Source: Chloroflexota bacterium (GTDB taxonomy: Bacteria; Chloroflexota; Anaerolineae; Aggregatilineales; Phototrophicaceae). From it: a DNA stretch of 57,264 bases. The stretch is taken from the NCBI GenBank assembly GCA_028875245.1, contig JAPPEU010000032.1, forward strand, positions 1 through 57,264, read 5' to 3'. Below, one piece after another: positions 8,545 to 17,342 of the stretch (position 1 is its first letter; the number at the start of each line of letters is the position of its first letter). The notes below the pieces were generated by a model. It saw only the letters and a program-made list of their open reading frames with translations, was not told the DNA's origin and made no database searches. The translations under genes were made by a program, and so were the position numbers.

Positions 8545-9132
8545 GTGGCCGAGTTTGATTTCGCCGATGTGCCGATGCTGGAAACGGATCGGCTTCGTCT
8601 CCGGCGCATCACCCCGAATGATCATCATGATTGGCTGGCAGTTTGGAATAGCCCGGGCGCGCTCGATTATCTCATCGACTTTGAAGGCGCGCCCCGGGAC
8701 GATGTCACCCGCGAAATCATCGCTTGGGCCGATAGAATTGCGCGGGAAAAATCGGGTATTCGCTGGGCGATCACGCTCAAACCGGCGGACACGATGATCG
8801 GCTCTTGCGGCTTTCATCTGTACGAACGGCACCACCGGCGCGCCGAAATTGGCTACGAGCTGCACTCGGATTATTGGCGTCGCGGCATCATGTCCGAGAC
8901 GACGGCGGTGGTCCTGCGTTTCTGCTTTGATCGGCTTGGCCTGCACCGAGTCGAAGCCGATGTGGTGGAAGGCAATGTGGCGTCGGCCGCCTTGCTGAAG
9001 AAAATGGGATTCACGCTGGAAGGCGTCTGGCAGGACCGTGTGCACAAGCGCGGCGCTTTTCACAGTTTGTGGCAATTCGCTCTGCTTGAACCGGATTATC
9101 GGGCGTTCAGGAAGGGTGATGGCGACCGGTGA
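8545..9132 (+). CDS. GNAT N-acetyltransferase, RimJ-like
   Basis: The protein has 195 residues. GTG at 8545 is chosen because GGAGGG at 8535-8540 lies 4 nt upstream, and it trims a 23-residue extension that does not look like the family. The sequence ETDRLRLRRI at the start, GYELHSDYWRRGIMSE (acetyl-CoA pyrophosphate loop) and HRVEADVVEGNVASAALLKKMGF (the N-x-x-S near the end) are typical of Acetyltransf_3 enzymes such as RimJ/RimL/YdaF. The acceptor, a protein N-terminus or a small amine, is unknown. Its stop overlaps the GTG of the next gene by 4 nt (GTGA), implying translational coupling to the glycosyltransferase. Confidence 0.88.
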   Translation: MAEFDFADVPMLETDRLRLRRITPNDHHDWLAVWNSPGALDYLIDFEGAPRDDVTREIIAWADRIAREKSGIRWAITLKPADTMIGSCGFHLYERHHRRAEIGYELHSDYWRRGIMSETTAVVLRFCFDRLGLHRVEADVVEGNVASAALLKKMGFTLEGVWQDRVHKRGAFHSLWQFALLEPDYRAFRKGDGDR

Positions 9133-11033
9133 AAGCGCGTGACAGACTGCACCTGTTCTCAATGGTTGCCGTGCTGCTGCTGGGTTTTGCTTTGGGCGCG
9201 CTGCAACTGAATGCGGATGCGCTGTGGCTGGACGAGTTGTATTCACTCTCCAATATGGGCGTTTTCGCCGAGCCATTCAGCTTGACCGAAGTTCATGAAT
9301 CCCTGGCTGAACACAGTCAAAATCATGTGCCGCTTTACTTCTTCCTCGGCTCATTGTGGGCGCGCGTCGTTGGCTGGCTGCAAGTCCCCATGCGTTATTT
9401 GTCGCTGTTGTTTGGCGTCCTGTTTATTGCCTGGCTCTATCGCTTCGCTGCCGATCGGATCAATCGACCGACCGCGCTAAGGGCTGCGTTGCTTTTGAGC
9501 ACAAGCGGCTTCGTCATGATGTACTTCCATGAGATTCGCATGTATACGCTGCTGCTCTGGCTGACCGTCGTGCATGCCTGGCTGTACTGGCGTTTGATCT
9601 CGCGTGACAAGGCCAAAGCCTGGGAATGGTTTTTTTTCATCGCCGCCGCCAGCGCGCTGCTCTATACCCATGTATTCTCGCTATTCGTGTTTCTGGGCCT
9701 TGGCCTGCATCATCTGGTATTTGCTTCGAGGATCAGGCAGTGGCGCCGTGTCATTTTGGCCTGGCTCCTCAGCGCGCTGACCTTTCTGCCATATCTGCCG
9801 CATTATCTTCCCGGGGCGCTGGCCGAACAGACACTGCCCGCCCTGCAAGCGAGCGCTCTGGACGCGCCAAGTTTAGCGCGGGAATTGGCTCATATTGTCG
9901 TCAACGGCCTCGAATTTTTGTGGCTGCCCATTGTGATTCTCGCGGCCCTGGCCTTTCGGAGGCGGCGCAACTGGCATGTCGAACAGCTGCTCATAGTTTG
10001 GGCGGGCATAGTCTTGTCGCTCATTGTGTTTAACGAAGTATTTCCCGTAATTGACAGACTGCGCTTTCGTTTCTTTCTGCCCGCGATGCCCTTCTTTGCG
10101 ATTCTCTGCGCTCATGTCCTGGCGGCGGCGGGGCGCCTGCGGTTCTTGACCGTGCCCTTTCTGCTCATTTGGATTGCCGGCGGGCTGCACATTCGCAGTT
10201 TGGGAGACGGCTGGGCTTATGCCGGGCGAAACACGCTGTTTGATAACATTCCGCCGCTGCACCGCTACACTGACGCGCTTCAATTCAAAACAAAGGAACT
10301 GGATACCGTTGTCGGATTCAGCCGGTCGAAGTTTGTTGACTGGCCGCTCCGACATGGCAAGAGCATTGCCGACTACTACTTCAATGCGGCGCTCGGCCGC
10401 GATCATGCCTTCATCATTGCTGAAGCGGCTGAACGCGATGCGCCGGGAGAAATCGAGAAACTCGTCGCCGACCACCCGTTTCCGCTTTTGGTCTACGATC
10501 CTTTGAACAAGCTCAACGGTGTTGACACGGTTCTTAAGGCCGCGGAGGCCGCCTATAGCGCCTGTGAGGTTTTGGTGGATGAGGAAACTCTGCTGGCGCA
10601 GCGGTACGTCATCAATCCGCTGACATGTGACCGGGAATACCAGCCTGTTCATTACGACAACGGTATCAAGATCCTGGACAAATTCGCCGTTATCGACAGC
10701 GAACGAGGCACAATCCGAATCGTCACCGGCTGGGAAGTCGCCGATGAGGCACAGCTTCAGCAGTACAACGTGTCGATCCAGATCATCACGCCGGATTGGC
10801 AGAACGTCGTCCAAGCTGGCGACAGGCACTTGTATGACGATATTCTGAAGTGGTACATCGTTGAGATGCCAACCGCGGGCTTGCCGCCCGGCGATTATCG
10901 CGCTGTAGTTGTCCTCTACGATCGATACAGCAATGCCAAGGTGAACGGGATCGACCTGAGAAGCGGCGAAACCGGCGCGATTCTTCCCGTGTTTTCCTTT
11001 ACAATTACGGAAAGCGATGCCGAGGACTCTTAG
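9129..11033 (+). CDS. GT39/ArnT-like membrane glycosyltransferase (copy 1)
   Basis: This 634-residue polytopic protein has about ten hydrophobic helices in residues 8-370, then a soluble C-terminal region. After the first helix comes LWLDELYSLSNMG, an acidic loop like the catalytic one of GT-C (PMT/ArnT/GT83) enzymes. FHEIRMYTLLLW is the second conserved acidic site. Such enzymes move a sugar from a polyprenyl phosphate donor to a protein or lipid outside the membrane. The last 125 residues form a probable beta-sandwich (IRIVTGWEVAD, PAGLPPGDYR-like) that recurs in the neighbour at 11277. Donor and acceptor are unknown. It overlaps the acetyltransferase gene by 4 nt. Confidence 0.82.
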   Translation: MKARDRLHLFSMVAVLLLGFALGALQLNADALWLDELYSLSNMGVFAEPFSLTEVHESLAEHSQNHVPLYFFLGSLWARVVGWLQVPMRYLSLLFGVLFIAWLYRFAADRINRPTALRAALLLSTSGFVMMYFHEIRMYTLLLWLTVVHAWLYWRLISRDKAKAWEWFFFIAAASALLYTHVFSLFVFLGLGLHHLVFASRIRQWRRVILAWLLSALTFLPYLPHYLPGALAEQTLPALQASALDAPSLARELAHIVVNGLEFLWLPIVILAALAFRRRRNWHVEQLLIVWAGIVLSLIVFNEVFPVIDRLRFRFFLPAMPFFAILCAHVLAAAGRLRFLTVPFLLIWIAGGLHIRSLGDGWAYAGRNTLFDNIPPLHRYTDALQFKTKELDTVVGFSRSKFVDWPLRHGKSIADYYFNAALGRDHAFIIAEAAERDAPGEIEKLVADHPFPLLVYDPLNKLNGVDTVLKAAEAAYSACEVLVDEETLLAQRYVINPLTCDREYQPVHYDNGIKILDKFAVIDSERGTIRIVTGWEVADEAQLQQYNVSIQIITPDWQNVVQAGDRHLYDDILKWYIVEMPTAGLPPGDYRAVVVLYDRYSNAKVNGIDLRSGETGAILPVFSFTITESDAEDS

Positions 11034-11244
11034 TAGTGTTGATGCCCGTGACAGGTTGGGCGAATCCAAAGGCGCTGGCTTATGGGGCGCGGGTTCATAA
11101 TGATGCTCGGACCTTGTCAGCCGGCGGCGATTTTTCGAGCCGAGGCGCTTCCGGCTCTGGACGCAATTTCGCTCGCCCTGTGTATAAATTTTGTCCCCGG
11201 CAATAATGGAGGCGGGCAAATCGTGAGCTTGCGCTGGTAGGAAT

Positions 11245-11280
11245 ATGCTGGTTTTTGTCAGTTGGTCTCTAGGGAAATGA
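11245..11280 (+). other. Possible 11-codon leader ORF
   Basis: ATG at 11245 opens a tiny frame (MLVFVSWSLGK) preceded by GGTAGGA. Its TGA (11278-11280) overlaps the ATG of the second glycosyltransferase in ATGA. A -10-like TATAAA lies at 11183-11188. Stop-start overlap would allow translational coupling. The frame is so short that chance is a real alternative. Confidence 0.2.
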
Positions 11281-13169
11281 AGAACTCTCGCCACATATCT
11301 CCCTACCTCATGCTGCCTGTATTGCTGCTGGCGATGGCGCTGGGCGCGGCCGGCCTCAATACGGACATCGTGTGGATGGATGAGATGTTCTCGCTGGGCA
11401 ACATGGGCGCCTTTGATGATTTCTTCAGCCCTGTTGAGGTGCTCGCGTCCCTTTCGGAAGAAAGCCCCGATCACGTCCCGCTGTATTTTGTGCTGGGTTC
11501 GCAGTGGGCGCGGCTCACGGGCTGGTCGCAAGTGGCGCTGCGCTATCTTTCGCTGCTCTTTGGCTTGCTGCTGATTGCGTCCGTCTATCGATTAACGGCG
11601 GACCTGGACAATCGCCTGGCCGGCCTGGTCGCCGCCTTTCTCGTGACCACCTGCGTCATGATCAATCTGTACAGCCATGAAATCCGCATGTACACGATGC
11701 TGTCCTGGCTGGCGATCGCGCATACCTGGATGTACTGGCGGCTTCAGGTTGATGGACGCGGGGGCCGCCCGACCAAGTTCTTCTTCGTCGTCAGCGCTAT
11801 CCTGCTGCTGTATATTCATATCTTTTCGGTTTTCTTTTTTGTCGGGCTCGGCCTGCAGCATCTCATTTGCGCGAAGATGACGCGCCGCTGGTTCGGCATC
11901 ATCGCCGGCTGGGCGATCGCCGTCTTGGCATTTCTGCCTTACCTTCCCATTTTCGCAGTCGGTTTCCGCGGTGTGACGCGCTCCGCGACTATTGCTGCCA
12001 AAGCCCTGCCTACGGGGGAGGTCGCCGAGCTTTTGGCGCACTTGCTTGTGAATGAAGTCATTATTCTCTGGCTGCCGATTGTCGCGCTGGCCGCGCGGCT
12101 TTTGGCGCGCCGACGCCGGGGAAACTTTCTTCGAATCCTGGTCATGACGCTATTAATGATTGGCGCCATATTCTCTTTCAACAGTCTCTTCCAAAGTTTA
12201 AACATCACGCGCTTCCGCTACTTCGTCATCGCCATGCCCTTCTTCTGCGTCGCGGTCGCGATGCTGCTGGCGGCGGAATCTCGCTTGCGCGCCCTGCTCA
12301 TCGCATCGCTGGGTCTCTGGGTATTCGGTGCGGTTCAGATTTGGCAGCAGGGGGCGGAATGGCGCTTTGCCGGCAGACAGACTCTATTGATGAAACATCA
12401 GCCCATGCACCGGTTGACGGACGCTCTTTTTTATGAAGTGAGGCCGCATGACCATGTCGTCGGCATAGCCCGTTCGCCGATGATTAATTGGCGTTATAAA
12501 CATGGCGTCACGACCTCGGAGTATTACATGGATGTGATCCTTGGCGTCAGCGGCGGCTTCGTGAACAAGCGTTTGGAAGGCGCTGAGCTGCGGGTGGAAA
12601 TCTCGAAGCGGCTTGACGATTATCCATACCTTTTATACTCCTACGATCCGACCTATATGCCAATTGCCCTGGACGACCTGCATCAAGCTATTCAGGCCGA
12701 CTTCAAAGCTTGCGAAGTGCTTTTCGATTTACCGGAATTATTTGTGCAGCGCTACGTCGATCGCGCAATAGAATGCGATCGGGAATATGAGCCCATCCAC
12801 TACGAAAACGGAATCAAGATCGTCGACAAGTTCGGCGAATACGACAGCGAGCGAGAGACCGTCAGGGTGGTGACCGGTTGGGAAGTCGCCGACGAAGCGC
12901 TGCTTTACAAATACAATGTCTCAATCCAGATAATAACGCCGGATTGGAGACAGGTGAGCCAATATGGCGACCGGGACAGCCACTTACACAACAATGTTCT
13001 GAAATGGTACGATGTCGAGATGACAACGGCGGGTCTGCCACCGGGGGATTATCGCGTCGTCGTGATCGTCTACGACCGGAACGAGAGCAGTGATAAAGTC
13101 GCCGGCGTCGACTTGACGACGGGCGAGGCTGGGGCAATCCTGCCGATCTTCACGTTTACGATCGAATAA
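11277..13169 (+). CDS. GT39/ArnT-like membrane glycosyltransferase (copy 2)
   Basis: This is a full-length paralogue of the gene at 9129, alignable from end to end: VWMDEMFSLGNMG for LWLDELYSLSNMG, SHEIRMYTMLSW for FHEIRMYTLLLW, and nearly the same C-terminal domain (VRVVTGWEVADEAL, TTAGLPPGDYRVVV, GEAGAILPIFTFTI). It has about ten membrane helices and about 630 residues. ATG at 11277 is the first ATG; a TTG at 11262 is also in frame, and the AGGGA just before the ATG is too close to be a good ribosome site. The 243-nt gap after copy 1 contains a -10-like box, so it may be separately transcribed. The pair probably arose by tandem duplication and may differ in acceptor. Confidence 0.82.
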   Translation: MKNSRHISPYLMLPVLLLAMALGAAGLNTDIVWMDEMFSLGNMGAFDDFFSPVEVLASLSEESPDHVPLYFVLGSQWARLTGWSQVALRYLSLLFGLLLIASVYRLTADLDNRLAGLVAAFLVTTCVMINLYSHEIRMYTMLSWLAIAHTWMYWRLQVDGRGGRPTKFFFVVSAILLLYIHIFSVFFFVGLGLQHLICAKMTRRWFGIIAGWAIAVLAFLPYLPIFAVGFRGVTRSATIAAKALPTGEVAELLAHLLVNEVIILWLPIVALAARLLARRRRGNFLRILVMTLLMIGAIFSFNSLFQSLNITRFRYFVIAMPFFCVAVAMLLAAESRLRALLIASLGLWVFGAVQIWQQGAEWRFAGRQTLLMKHQPMHRLTDALFYEVRPHDHVVGIARSPMINWRYKHGVTTSEYYMDVILGVSGGFVNKRLEGAELRVEISKRLDDYPYLLYSYDPTYMPIALDDLHQAIQADFKACEVLFDLPELFVQRYVDRAIECDREYEPIHYENGIKIVDKFGEYDSERETVRVVTGWEVADEALLYKYNVSIQIITPDWRQVSQYGDRDSHLHNNVLKWYDVEMTTAGLPPGDYRVVVIVYDRNESSDKVAGVDLTTGEAGAILPIFTFTIE

Positions 13170-13189
13170 TTGAGTCGCCGATTTGCCGG

Positions 13190-14587
13190 TTACAGGTTCA
13201 GGAAACGCCCTTCCAGGCCATGCGCCGCCTCTTTGAGCGCCTCGCTCAAGGTGGGGTGAGCGTGAACATTGCGCGCGATCTCGGCGGGCGTCAACTCGGC
13301 CGATTGTGCCAGCGTCAATTCCGGCAGCAGTTCCGTCACATCATGCCCAATCATGTGCGCGCCCAGGATCTCGCCATATTTCGCATCGCTGATTAGCTTG
13401 ACGAATCCGGCCGCGTCGCCCATTCCGCGCGCCTTGCCATTTGCCTGGAATGGGAATTTGGCGACATTGATTTCGAAGCCGCGCTCTTTGGCCTGCTCCT
13501 CGGTGTAGCCAAAACTGGCCACCTGCGGCTGGCAGTAGGTGGCGCGCGGCATCATGTCAAAATCAAGCGTCGCCGTCGGGGCGCCCGCTATATTTTCAGC
13601 CGCGACCACGCCCATCGTCTCGGCGACATGGGCCAGCATCAGCTTGCCGGTCACATCGCCAACGGCGTAGATATTGGAAAGGTTGGTTTGCATTTTCTCG
13701 TTGATCTTGATGGCGCCGGCTTCGTCGAGATCCACCCCCAGTTTTTCCAGCCCGTAACCCTCGACCCGGGGTTGGAAGCCGATTGCCTGCAAAACGCGCT
13801 CCGCCTCCAGGGTCTCCTGCGCGCCATCCGCCGGCGTCACCGTCGCCACAACCGACTTGCCCTTGTCTTCAATCGCGTCGACGCTCGCGCTGGTCATTAT
13901 CTTGACGCCCAGTTTCTTGAATTGCTTGCGCAGTTCGGCGCTGATCTCCGGGTCTTCCAAAGGCAGGATGCGGTCAAAGTATTCCACCAGCGTCACATCG
14001 ACTCCGTAGTTGCACATGATATAAGCGAATTCCACACCAATCGCGCCGGCGCCGGCGATGATCACGCTGTCGGGCAGATTGTCTTCCATGATCTGCTCTT
14101 CGTAGGTAAGGACCCGTTCGCTCAGTTGGGTGCCGGGAATCAGCCTGGTGGTTGCGCCTGTCGCGATGATCAGACTTTTGAATCGCAGCGTCTCATTCTC
14201 GCCGCTGTTGAGCGCGACGGTCAATCTGTTGGCGTCTTTGATGGTCGCCCAGCCTTCAAAGGCTTCAATTTTGTTTTTGCGCATCAGGAATTGCACGCCC
14301 TTGGCCAAGCCATTGGAGACGCGGCGGCTGCGCTTGTAGGCGGCCCGATAATCCAATGAGAAGTCGCCGCTTATGCCGAAGCTATCCGCCTGGTGATTCA
14401 AGATGTAGGCCAGCTCCGCGTTTCGCAGCAGCGCCTTTGACGGGATGCAGCCGACATTCAGGCAGACACCGCCCCAATACTTCTTCTCGACAATCGCGGT
14501 CGATAGCCCAAGCTGGCTGGCGCGGATTGCGCCAATGTATCCGCCCGGTCCGGCGCCTAATACGACGACATCAAATTCTTTTGCCAT
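13190..14587 (-). CDS. lpdA: Dihydrolipoyl dehydrogenase
   Basis: This 465-residue FAD flavoprotein reoxidises dihydrolipoamide in 2-oxoacid dehydrogenase or glycine-cleavage complexes, passing electrons to NAD. The FAD motif [15 protein letters not shown] opens the protein. The redox disulfide is in [15 protein letters not shown] (about residues 40-54). The NAD motif is [20 protein letters not shown], the second FAD contact [13 protein letters not shown], and the C-terminal catalytic pair HAHPTLSE. All key residues are present. It is convergent with the glycosyltransferase (20-nt gap). No E1 or E2 subunit genes are adjacent, so the partner complex is encoded elsewhere. Confidence 0.96.
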   Translation of the reverse strand: MAKEFDVVVLGAGPGGYIGAIRASQLGLSTAIVEKKYWGGVCLNVGCIPSKALLRNAELAYILNHQADSFGISGDFSLDYRAAYKRSRRVSNGLAKGVQFLMRKNKIEAFEGWATIKDANRLTVALNSGENETLRFKSLIIATGATTRLIPGTQLSERVLTYEEQIMEDNLPDSVIIAGAGAIGVEFAYIMCNYGVDVTLVEYFDRILPLEDPEISAELRKQFKKLGVKIMTSASVDAIEDKGKSVVATVTPADGAQETLEAERVLQAIGFQPRVEGYGLEKLGVDLDEAGAIKINEKMQTNLSNIYAVGDVTGKLMLAHVAETMGVVAAENIAGAPTATLDFDMMPRATYCQPQVASFGYTEEQAKERGFEINVAKFPFQANGKARGMGDAAGFVKLISDAKYGEILGAHMIGHDVTELLPELTLAQSAELTPAEIARNVHAHPTLSEALKEAAHGLEGRFLNL

Positions 14588-14680
14588 GAATTGCGTTCTC
14601 CCGCTTCACGCCCTTTAACAGCTCGCGCTAGTCTACCGCAGCGCCAGATACAATTGAAGATGAACTGCTCTGTTTGAATC

Positions 14681-15460
14681 TTACCGACAGATTGCCAGCA
14701 CCTGTCGCTGCGCCTCGAAGAGGATCACTGCGGCGGCGCTGGCCACATTGAGCGACTCCGACGCGCCCATCATTGGAATCGAGATCGAATGGCGCGCCAG
14801 ATCAAGCCCGCGCTTGCTGACGCCCTGCGCCTCGCTGCCCAAGATGAGAGCCCAGCCATCAGCCCAGCTCACGTCGGTGTAGCGCGTTGGCGCGCCCGGG
14901 AGCGCCGCGCATACCTTCAGATCCTGGCAAAAGGCGACGATTTCGCGCCAATTCGCCTCGACCAGAGGCAGCCGAAAATGCGCCCCCATGGCCGCGCGCG
15001 CCACTTTGGAATTGTAAGGATCGACGCAGGCGGGCGCCAGAATAACCAGATCGACGCCGGCCGCGGCCGCGCTGCGCATGATCGCCCCCAGATTGCCCGG
15101 TTCGCGGATGCCATCCAGTATCAGGACGCGCTCGGCCGCTTTTGGCAATGGCGGTCGTGGAATCTGAAATACCGCCAGGATGCCGGGCGCCTGCTGCGTA
15201 TCGCTGACGTGCTGCAAGACGGCTTTGCCCACGGGCAGCAGGGCGCAAGGGCCCTCCTGCAATTGCGCAATCAATTCGTAATCGGCGATATCTGGCTGAT
15301 AGAGCGCGATCTCGGCTTTGCCGCCGCTGTTCAGGGCGTCGGCAATCAGCCGGTCGCCTTCGAGGATGAACTTGCTTTCACTCCGCCGGAGGCGCGCTTT
15401 GGTCTGCAAGGCTTTGATATGGCGGATTCGCTTGTTCTGCGTGCTGTTAATGAGATCCAT
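14681..15460 (-). CDS. SpoU/TrmH-family RNA 2'-O-methyltransferase
   Basis: The protein has about 259 residues from MDLINSTQNKRIRHIKAL, a typical start for this family. Upstream in-frame codons to 15586 have no homologous look. An N-terminal L30e-like substrate-binding domain (KFILEGDRLIADAL) is followed by a SPOUT knot: motif 1 LDGIREPGNLGAIMRSAAA with its catalytic Arg and Asn, motif 2 LILGSEAQGVS, and motif 3 SIPMMGASESLNVASAAAVILFE. It methylates a ribose in rRNA or tRNA using SAM; RlmB-like versus TsnR-like targets cannot be separated by eye. It lies immediately after rplT on the same strand, consistent with a translation-linked neighbourhood. Confidence 0.9.
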   Translation of the reverse strand: MDLINSTQNKRIRHIKALQTKARLRRSESKFILEGDRLIADALNSGGKAEIALYQPDIADYELIAQLQEGPCALLPVGKAVLQHVSDTQQAPGILAVFQIPRPPLPKAAERVLILDGIREPGNLGAIMRSAAAAGVDLVILAPACVDPYNSKVARAAMGAHFRLPLVEANWREIVAFCQDLKVCAALPGAPTRYTDVSWADGWALILGSEAQGVSKRGLDLARHSISIPMMGASESLNVASAAAVILFEAQRQVLAICR

Positions 15461-15533
15461 CGCCGGCTCGTCGCAACAAAAAAGGGTCGCCTGTCCGGAC
15501 CTCTTTGCCTCGTGTGAAATACTTCGGTACGCG

Positions 15534-15887
15534 TTACAAGTTTTGTCTGGCTGCTTCGACGATTCTGCCGAATGTCTCCGCATCATGAATGGCGATGCCG
15601 GCCAGGCTCTTGCGGTCCAGTTCGATGCCCGCGCGCTTTAAGCCGTGGACCAGTTGGCTGTATTTCATGCCATTGAGGCGGGCGGCGGCGTTAATCCGCT
15701 GGATCCACAAGCGGCGCAATTGGCGGCGGCGCTGACGGCGATCGCGGTAGGCGTACCAGAGGCTGCGCATCATCGCTTCGTTGGCGCGCTTGAAGTTTTT
15801 GCTGCGTGTGCCCCATTGCCCTTTGGTCATCTTGATGATTTTCTTGTGTCGCCGGCGGCGAACGATGCCGGTCTTTGTTCTTGCCAT
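15534..15887 (-). CDS. rplT: 50S ribosomal protein L20
   Basis: This 117-residue L20 binds 23S rRNA early in 50S assembly and often represses its own operon. The start MARTKTGIVRRRRHKKI at 15887 is preceded by GGAG. An in-frame extension to 16040 is not homologous to L20 and overlaps rpmI. The phrases GQWGTRSKNFKRANEAMMRSLWYAYRDRR and RLWIQRINAAAR fit the family. It is the last gene of the infC-rpmI-rplT operon, 73 nt after rpmI. Confidence 0.97.
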   Translation of the reverse strand: MARTKTGIVRRRRHKKIIKMTKGQWGTRSKNFKRANEAMMRSLWYAYRDRRQRRRQLRRLWIQRINAAARLNGMKYSQLVHGLKRAGIELDRKSLAGIAIHDAETFGRIVEAARQNL

Positions 15888-15960
15888 GTTTATTCTCCGT
15901 ACATGAAAGACCCGGCAGAACGCGGCGCCGGGCCCTTGCTTTTCGCTATGTTTTGTAAAG

Positions 15961-16212
15961 CTACGCTGGCGGATTCGCTTTGTATTTGCCCAGATACGGG
16001 GCCAACCGACGGATGCGGCGCTGCGTCGCCTTTTCGCCAACTTCCATCGTCTTGTCCCATTGCCGTTTGACGCGCTTGGACGAGCGCCGGCGCAGGTGAC
16101 TCTTGCCGCCCTTGGTGCGTACGATCTTGCCAGTCGCGGTCATGCGAAAGCGCTTGGCGGTCGCTTTATGCGTCTTGAGCTTGTATTTGCTCTTCTTTTT
16201 CTTGCGAGGCAC
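15961..16212 (-). CDS. rpmI: 50S ribosomal protein L35
   Basis: The protein has 83 residues and is highly basic. It begins MPRKKKKSKYKLKTHKATAKRF, with the family core TATGKIVRTKGGKSH and the SKRVKRQ region. It is longer than the usual 64-66 residues because of a C-terminal tail (IRRLAPYLGKYKANPPA). Its start codon abuts the infC stop (shared base at 16212), indicating translational coupling within infC-rpmI-rplT. Confidence 0.95.
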   Translation of the reverse strand: MPRKKKKSKYKLKTHKATAKRFRMTATGKIVRTKGGKSHLRRRSSKRVKRQWDKTMEVGEKATQRRIRRLAPYLGKYKANPPA

Positions 16213-16754
16213 TATTGCTTCTCCGAACCTTGTCTGTTGTCCTTGATCGGCGCCAGGATCATGAGCATATCGCGCCCTTCCATGTTTGGGCGCTGCTCGA
16301 CGACGCCGACGTCCTTCAATTCATCCTCTATTCTGCCCAGCCGATCCCGACCGATGTGCTGATGGGTAATCTCGCGCCCGCGAAAGCGCACGCGGAACTT
16401 GACCTTTTTTCCTTCGAGCAGCCATTTTTCCGCCCGCTTGATGTCAAATCGCAGATGATACTCGTCCGTCTTGGGGCGCAGTTGAATCTCCTTGACAGTT
16501 ACTTTGACCTGGTTCTTCTTGGATTTGCGCTCCTTGCGCCGCTGCTCGTATTGAAACTTGCCGTAATCCATAATACGGCAGACGGGCGGTTCGGCATTCG
16601 GCGCGACTTCCACCAAGTCCAAGCCAACATCATCGGCGCGGCCCTGCGCGTATTGGATGTTGACTACCCCGATATTCGTATTGCTGTCGTCTATCAACCG
16701 GACTTCGCGTACACCGCGTATGTTTCCGTTGATCCTGTAAGGTGAGTTTGCTAT
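16212..16754 (-). CDS. infC: Translation initiation factor IF-3, ATA start
   Basis: IF-3 keeps 30S and 50S subunits apart and proofreads the initiator tRNA-start codon pair. The core AGLDLVEVAP-like (VGLDLVEVAPNAEPPVCRIMDYGK) and the C-domain (VTVKEIQLRPKTDEYHLRFDIKRAEKWL) are clear. A TTG at 16697 would delete the conserved RINGNIRGVREVRLI N-terminus. That segment continues in frame upstream to a TAG only ten codons before the ATA at 16752-16754, with no ATG, GTG or TTG between. ATA at 16754 gives IANSPYRINGNIR, matching the usual spacing, with AAGGAGAAGGG upstream. Rare start codons on infC are the known basis of IF-3 autoregulation (AUU in E. coli). ATC at 16736 is the alternative. The full product is 180 residues. 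Confidence 0.9.
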   Translation of the reverse strand: MANSPYRINGNIRGVREVRLIDDSNTNIGVVNIQYAQGRADDVGLDLVEVAPNAEPPVCRIMDYGKFQYEQRRKERKSKKNQVKVTVKEIQLRPKTDEYHLRFDIKRAEKWLLEGKKVKFRVRFRGREITHQHIGRDRLGRIEDELKDVGVVEQRPNMEGRDMLMILAPIKDNRQGSEKQ

Positions 16755-16821
16755 CGCCGCACGTCCCTTCTCCTTGAGATGCTTCTAAACCCTAACACAG
16801 CGGCATGTACCACGCGCTGGG

Positions 16822-16851
16822 AGTTTAACATGTTCAATTTAGGCTTGTCAA
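16822..16851 (-). promoter_or_regulatory. Promoter of infC-rpmI-rplT
   Basis: On the minus strand TTGACA (16846-16851) and TAAACT (16822-16827) are 18 nt apart. Transcription would begin near 16815, leaving a leader of about 60 nt before the ATA start, enough for a regulatory structure. The perfect -35 makes this one of the best promoters in the window. Confidence 0.7.
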
Positions 16852-16874
16852 CCGCCGTTCGTGGATTGGCCGCG

Positions 16875-17234
16875 TCATTCAACCAGCGCGAGCTTGAGTT
16901 CGCGTATTTTGGCGACCGAGGCCTCATACAAACTGATGAGTTCCGCATCGCTGCCTTTGAAACGTCGAAGCGTCTGCTGCGCGCAGGCGGCGCATCCCCG
17001 CATAGCGCGGTAACTGTCCGTCTCGCAAGCCAGGCATCCGTTGAGCTCGATCATCAAGGACATCAAGGCGATCACCTCAACACTGGTTTCGGATTTGCTG
17101 GCGAGGCGGTCTATCAACGCCGTCCAGGCTCGGCCGCGCGTGTTGCGCAGCGCCGGAATGGCATAATGGGGAAAAAGGATCTCGTTGTCGGTATACAAAT
17201 CCGGATCGCCTCTTTTGTTTCGGGATCTACGCAA
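16875..17234 (-). CDS. Cys-rich hypothetical protein, possibly AhpD-like
   Basis: This protein of up to 119 residues has no sure family. Its middle holds LNGCLACETDSYRAMRGCAACAQQTLRRF: two CxxC-type pairs around a TDSYRAMRG linker, followed by a helical C-terminus. The NGCxxC phrase recalls the redox-active site of AhpD/carboxymuconolactone decarboxylase-fold proteins, but a metal site is equally possible. The start is uncertain: TTG at 17234 has no convincing ribosome site, and another TTG lies 12 codons further on. It follows the arginase-family gene on the same strand after about 108 nt. Confidence 0.6.
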   Translation of the reverse strand: MRRSRNKRGDPDLYTDNEILFPHYAIPALRNTRGRAWTALIDRLASKSETSVEVIALMSLMIELNGCLACETDSYRAMRGCAACAQQTLRRFKGSDAELISLYEASVAKIRELKLALVE

Positions 17235-17342
17235 GGAGGTGCAGTCGGCCGATATATTCTAATGAGGATAGGCTTGTTTTCCTCTCGTGGCAAGTTGCTG
17301 GACGGCTTTCATCGAATCCAGTTTTCCGCGCGTCATAATGGC

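Noticed and set aside
9873..11531. 552-codon minus-strand frame across the glycosyltransferase genes
   Set aside because: It is antisense to a well supported membrane protein and its translation (His/Arg/Gln-rich, no family features) is typical of the complement of a high-GC gene.
16212..16697. infC starting at TTG 16697
   Set aside because: This start removes about 19 conserved residues, including RINGNIRGVREVR, that are encoded in frame just upstream.
17261..17338. 25-codon minus-strand ORF after the arginase gene
   Set aside because: It has no ribosome site or conservation clue and is too short to separate from chance.
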